DNA of 7,019 nt from NCBI GenBank assembly GCA_031411695.1, contig JANOBO010000360.1, positions 1-7,019 of the forward strand. Direction: 5' to 3'. Below the pieces are notes generated by a model. That model saw only the letters and a list, made by a program, of their open reading frames with translations, searched no databases and had not been told where the DNA came from. Origin of the DNA: JAIBCL01 sp031411695 (GTDB lineage Bacteria; Verrucomicrobiota; Verrucomicrobiia; Verrucomicrobiales; Verrucomicrobiaceae). Each line of letters starts with the position of its first letter. The first letter of the stretch is position 1. Made by a program: the position numbers and the translations under genes. Shown here piece after piece: positions 5,899 to 7,019 of this stretch.

Positions 5899-7019
5899 AT
5901 GAAGCCCCTCGCTCTATTGATCTGTCTTCTGCCACTCGCGGCTGCGTTTTCAGCCCGCGCCCAGCTCCCGCTGGAACTCAAGCCCGGCACGCGGATCGCC
6001 TTCATCGGCAATTCGCTCTTTGACCGAATGCGGGACTACGGGACATTCGAGGCGCTGTTGCATCAGCGGTTTGCGAAGGAGAAGCTCGTGGTGCGGAATC
6101 TGGCGTGGAGCGCGGATGAGGTGGCGCTGCGGCCGAGGCCGGATGGGTTTGGGGATTTGAACCAGCACCTCGCGGAGGCAAAGGCGGATGTGATCTTCGC
6201 GGCGTTTGGGTTCAATGAATCGTTCAAGGGCGCTGCCGGCGTGGCGGAGTTTGAGACGCTGCTGAAATCGTTTCTCATCGAGCTGAAGAGCCATCGCTAC
6301 AACGGCACGAGCGAGCCGGTGATCGTGCTGGTATCGCCAACACCTGCGGAGAAGCCGCATGAGCATCTCAACGCGCAGATCAAGCTCTACACCGAGGCGA
6401 TGCGGAAGGTGGCGAAGGCGGAGGGCGTGGGTTTTGCGGATGTCCGTGGCGGCGATTGGCAATCGTCGTTCGCCGGCACCACGACTCCCAATCGTGGCTA
6501 CACGATCAATGGCGTCCATCTGAATGCGGACGGCTACCGCATCTTCGCCGACGAACTCTTCCGCGAGGCCTTCAACGAAACCGCGCCGCAGCTCAACGAG
6601 GCCGTGCGCGCGGCGGTGGTGGAAAAGGAGACGAAGTTCTTCCAGTTCTACCGGCCGCTGAACTACTTTTACATCAAGGGCGGACGCGCGGAGCCGTATG
6701 GCGTGGTGAACTTTCCGGGCGAGCTGGAGAAGCTGCGGCAGATGGTGGAAAACCGCGACACGCTGATCTGGGATATTGCCAGCGGGAGGGCCGCTCCCAA
6801 AGTAGTCCGGTCACTCCGTGACCGGAGTCAAGGGGACCAGTCACGGAGTGACTGGACTACTTTGGACTCGAACACTCCACAGCTCCCTGTCATCACCGGC
6901 GACCGCCCGATCAACGAATGGCTCTCGCCGACTGATGAGTTAAAGGCCTTCAAGATCGACCCACGCTTCGAGGTGAACTGCTTTGCCAGCGAGGAGGACT
7001 TCCCCGGCCTTTTTGTGAA
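5899..7019 (+). CDS. Exported SGNH/GDSL hydrolase fused to a PVC-type membrane-bound dehydrogenase domain (3' end beyond window)
   Basis: 373 codons are visible and the frame runs off the right edge. Residues 1-21 are a signal peptide ending SARA before QLPLEL. Residues about 28-225 are an SGNH hydrolase: block I FIGNSLFDR with putative nucleophile Ser39 (GNS in place of GDS), block III FGFNES with Asn106, and block V INGVHLNADGY with His207. At the usual Asp position three residues before the histidine there is Asn204, so the triad may be a dyad or use another acid. Residues about 225-295 form a helical region (KFFQFYRPLNYFYIKGG, then PGELEKLRQMVENRD). Residues about 297-325 derive from a palindromic repeat. 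From about 331 (VITGDRPINEWLSPTDELKAF, then DPRFEVNCFAS) the text matches, from memory, the start of the putative membrane-bound dehydrogenase / PVC-type heme-binding CxxCH family, whose members usually run past 1000 residues. Substrate unknown; carbohydrate-ester or polymer degradation is only plausible. No Shine-Dalgarno sequence is evident before ATG 5899. Confidence 0.88.
   Translation, partial: MKPLALLICLLPLAAAFSARAQLPLELKPGTRIAFIGNSLFDRMRDYGTFEALLHQRFAKEKLVVRNLAWSADEVALRPRPDGFGDLNQHLAEAKADVIFAAFGFNESFKGAAGVAEFETLLKSFLIELKSHRYNGTSEPVIVLVSPTPAEKPHEHLNAQIKLYTEAMRKVAKAEGVGFADVRGGDWQSSFAGTTTPNRGYTINGVHLNADGYRIFADELFREAFNETAPQLNEAVRAAVVEKETKFFQFYRPLNYFYIKGGRAEPYGVVNFPGELEKLRQMVENRDTLIWDIASGRAAPKVVRSLRDRSQGDQSRSDWTTLDSNTPQLPVITGDRPINEWLSPTDELKAFKIDPRFEVNCFASEEDFPGLFV
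5959..6048 (+). repeat. 90-base direct repeat, copy 2 (copy 1 at 4361-4450)
   Basis: This is the intact copy, coding for the signal-peptide end and block I of the SGNH domain. It retains the GNS serine that copy 1 has lost, so it is likely the functional parent sequence. Confidence 0.85.
6797..6865. repeat. REP-like double palindrome inside the SGNH-fusion coding sequence
   Basis: Arms of 26 bases (6797-6822 and 6840-6865) are inverted copies with one difference (a G-T wobble). Each arm region also folds on its own: CCGGTCAC-TCC-GTGACCGG (6807-6825) and CCAGTCAC-GGA-GTGACTGG (6837-6855), both perfect 8-pair stems. A further small inverted repeat, GGGAG/CTCCC (6784-6788 and 6794-6798), abuts on the left. 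The arm-to-arm span is exactly 69 bases, 23 codons. Forward frame 2 meets TAG at 6803 and frame 3 meets TGA at 6819, so the gene's own frame is the only forward one open through it. It encodes a charged linker (KVVRSLRDRSQGDQSRSDW) unlike the conserved sequence on either side. The architecture is that of paired REP/BIME-type or miniature mobile elements. Confidence 0.9.

Noticed and set aside
5950..6519. A 189-residue minus-strand frame opposite the SGNH domain
   Set aside because: The forward frame carries a signal peptide and ordered SGNH motifs; the minus frame is Arg/His/Leu-rich, as expected for antisense of GC-rich coding DNA.

Overview
The window looks like a verrucomicrobial chromosome (phylum Verrucomicrobiota, PVC superphylum). 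This rests on family content, not a database search: a secreted delta-60 repeat protein with 'choice-of-anchor D' type domains, a PEP-CTERM protein, and the start of a large SGNH-hydrolase / membrane-bound-dehydrogenase fusion of a type I associate with Verrucomicrobia and Planctomycetes. GC content is moderate to high and Shine-Dalgarno sequences are mostly weak or absent. Every supported gene is on the + strand; I found no convincing minus-strand gene, tRNA, rRNA, transposase or CRISPR.

Layout. Positions 3-134 hold the C-terminus of a hydrophobic, probably membrane protein. The next gap carries a 77-base array with strict 7-base period (251-327). It is followed by a membrane-anchored coiled-coil protein (377-1219) and a weak terminator-like hairpin. 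A plausible promoter (1300-1329) precedes the largest gene (1381-3813), which encodes an 810-residue exported protein: seven delta-60 repeats (one predicted seven-bladed propeller), an Asp-box segment, two Ig-like ASH/choice-of-anchor-D domains, a Ca-binding-type aspartate motif and a C-terminal beta domain.

Positions 3814-4288 (475 bases) hold no convincing gene but a 42-base tandem array (about 3856-4125) whose consensus is open in all six frames and rich in short inverted repeats. Next is a broken gene (4289-4639): an export signal plus the first block of an SGNH hydrolase, 77 of 90 bases identical to the start of the intact gene downstream but lacking the catalytic serine and diverging abruptly afterwards. 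A PEP-CTERM protein (4687-5691) lies between fragment and intact copy. The last gene (5899 to the window edge) is exported, starts with a complete SGNH domain and breaks off just inside what looks like the dehydrogenase domain. Its interdomain linker contains a REP-like double palindrome (6797-6865) of exactly 69 bases, in the only forward frame free of stops.

How the genes fit together. The genes are mostly exported: surface repeat protein, PEP-CTERM protein and a probable polymer-degrading or oxidising enzyme, all acting in the envelope or outside the cell. There is no tight operon; gaps are about 45 to 475 bases and filled with repeats. The main interest is this repeat-driven remodelling: four different repeat classes, one partial gene duplication and one palindrome absorbed into a coding sequence within 7 kb.
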